Below are positions 63,633 to 64,000 of a DNA stretch of 64,000 nt, one piece after another. Below the pieces are notes generated by a model. That model searched no databases. It had not been told where the DNA came from and saw nothing but the letters and a program-made list of their open reading frames with translations. Where the stretch lies: assembly GCF_003663845.1 (NCBI RefSeq), contig NZ_RCCA01000001.1:2170001-2234000 (forward strand). Direction: 5' to 3'. The DNA comes from Chryseobacterium sp. 7 (GTDB taxonomy: Bacteria > Bacteroidota > Bacteroidia > Flavobacteriales > Weeksellaceae). Both the position numbers and the translations under genes were made by a program. Numbering within the stretch: the first letter of the stretch is position 1; each line of letters begins with the position of its first letter.

Positions 63633-64000
63633 TTACACCACTTTGGCTTTACGGATTATTTTTGCCAGCATATCCGGAAAGAACCTCTTCAGATACACAG
63701 CCATAACTTCTTTACCGCCTATGGCCTTTTGTCTTTTCTGTTTCTCAATAGCGTACAGCATCTTTTTTGCGAAAATATCGACAGGCATTCCATTTTTGTG
63801 GCATCATCCATTGTACCCTGTAGTGAACCGTCTCCGGTAACAGCATTAATAGAAATATCAGTCTGGATAAAGCCTGGACAAATAATAGTAATTTTAATAT
63901 TCTGACTGAATAATTCTGCCCGCAATGCGTCAAAAAAACCATGTAATGCATGCTTTGCACCGGCATATCCGCTTCTCATTGGAGCTCCGAAAATGCCCAT
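63633..64000 (-). CDS. SDR family oxidoreductase, C-terminal part, frameshifted
   Basis: Read leftward from the window edge: the catalytic YAGAK (Tyr-x-x-x-Lys), then FFDALRAELFSQNIKITIIC and PGFIQTDISINAV, typical of a classical SDR C-terminal half. After ...GTMDDATK the frame runs into a wrong tail (MECLSIF...). One extra A in the five-A run (63793-63797) restores NGMPVDIFAKKMLYAIEKQK and a natural end FFPDMLAKIIRKAKVV with stop at 63633-63635. So the gene is broken by a one-base deletion, either real or an assembly error. The N-terminus is outside the window. Confidence 0.78.

Overview
The window looks like chromosome of a Flavobacteriia member, most probably Chryseobacterium or a close Weeksellaceae relative. 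The DNA is AT-rich. The best promoters fit the Bacteroidetes pattern TTTG-N19/20-TAnnTTTG rather than E. coli sigma70. The gene families are typical of the group: TonB receptors with carboxypeptidase-regulatory-like N-termini, a CusA-TolC fusion, a PPC-domain protein and many HxlR, AraC and Crp-type regulators. I saw no rRNA, tRNA, CRISPR array, phage or IS transposase.

Layout. 1-17.4 kb is a patchwork of small metabolic and regulatory units: an S41 protease (cut by the left edge), an SDR/heme-binding/AraC operon, a leftward four-gene group (hydroxyisobutyrate-dehydrogenase-like, PPC, Crp, PRISE-type reductase), a chloramphenicol acetyltransferase homologue, MBL hydrolase, two MFS pumps, HxlR with a divergent alpha/beta hydrolase, a DsbA-like protein, a nucleosidase, a GNAT, a second Crp and a secreted esterase.

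17.5-32.5 kb is the centrepiece: an NIS siderophore locus. A leftward Fe(II)/2-oxoglutarate amino-acid hydroxylase faces a tightly packed rightward operon of about 13.7 kb: PLP decarboxylase, IucA/IucC synthetase fused to a GNAT acyltransferase, N-hydroxylase, second IucA/IucC synthetase, MATE exporter (N-terminally frameshifted), acyl carrier protein, AMP-forming ligase, TonB-dependent receptor and PepSY membrane protein. The enzyme set predicts a citrate-hydroxamate siderophore built on a hydroxylated diamine. This agrees with what I recall of chryseochelin A (3-hydroxycadaverine and fumarate units). One palindrome-like AT-rich site lies between two facing promoters and could control both arms.

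32.7-39.4 kb is a biotin locus: a divergent MocR regulator, a ferritin-like di-iron protein translationally coupled to bioF, then bioD, bioB and, after a repeat element, bioA. 39.5-45.4 kb holds a secreted hypothetical, HxlR/MBL, MFS/AraC divergent pairs, an unknown protein and a Crp helix-turn-helix remnant. 45-51 kb is a heavy-metal RND efflux system. 51.4-56.7 kb has an unusual cysteine-rich putative FMN-barrel protein, an aldo/keto reductase and a ClC channel. 56.8-63.6 kb is a two-component system followed by a COG4705-like membrane protein, an outer-membrane receptor and a PAP2 phosphatase. A 413-bp element with perfect 13-bp terminal inverted repeats, carrying an S23-type four-helix-bundle gene, sits exactly between the response regulator and kinase genes.

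Three reading frames (MATE, S23 protein and the SDR at the right edge) are each broken in a way that one extra base would repair. This may be assembly error or real mutation. Several non-coding fold-back repeats with related termini are scattered between genes.
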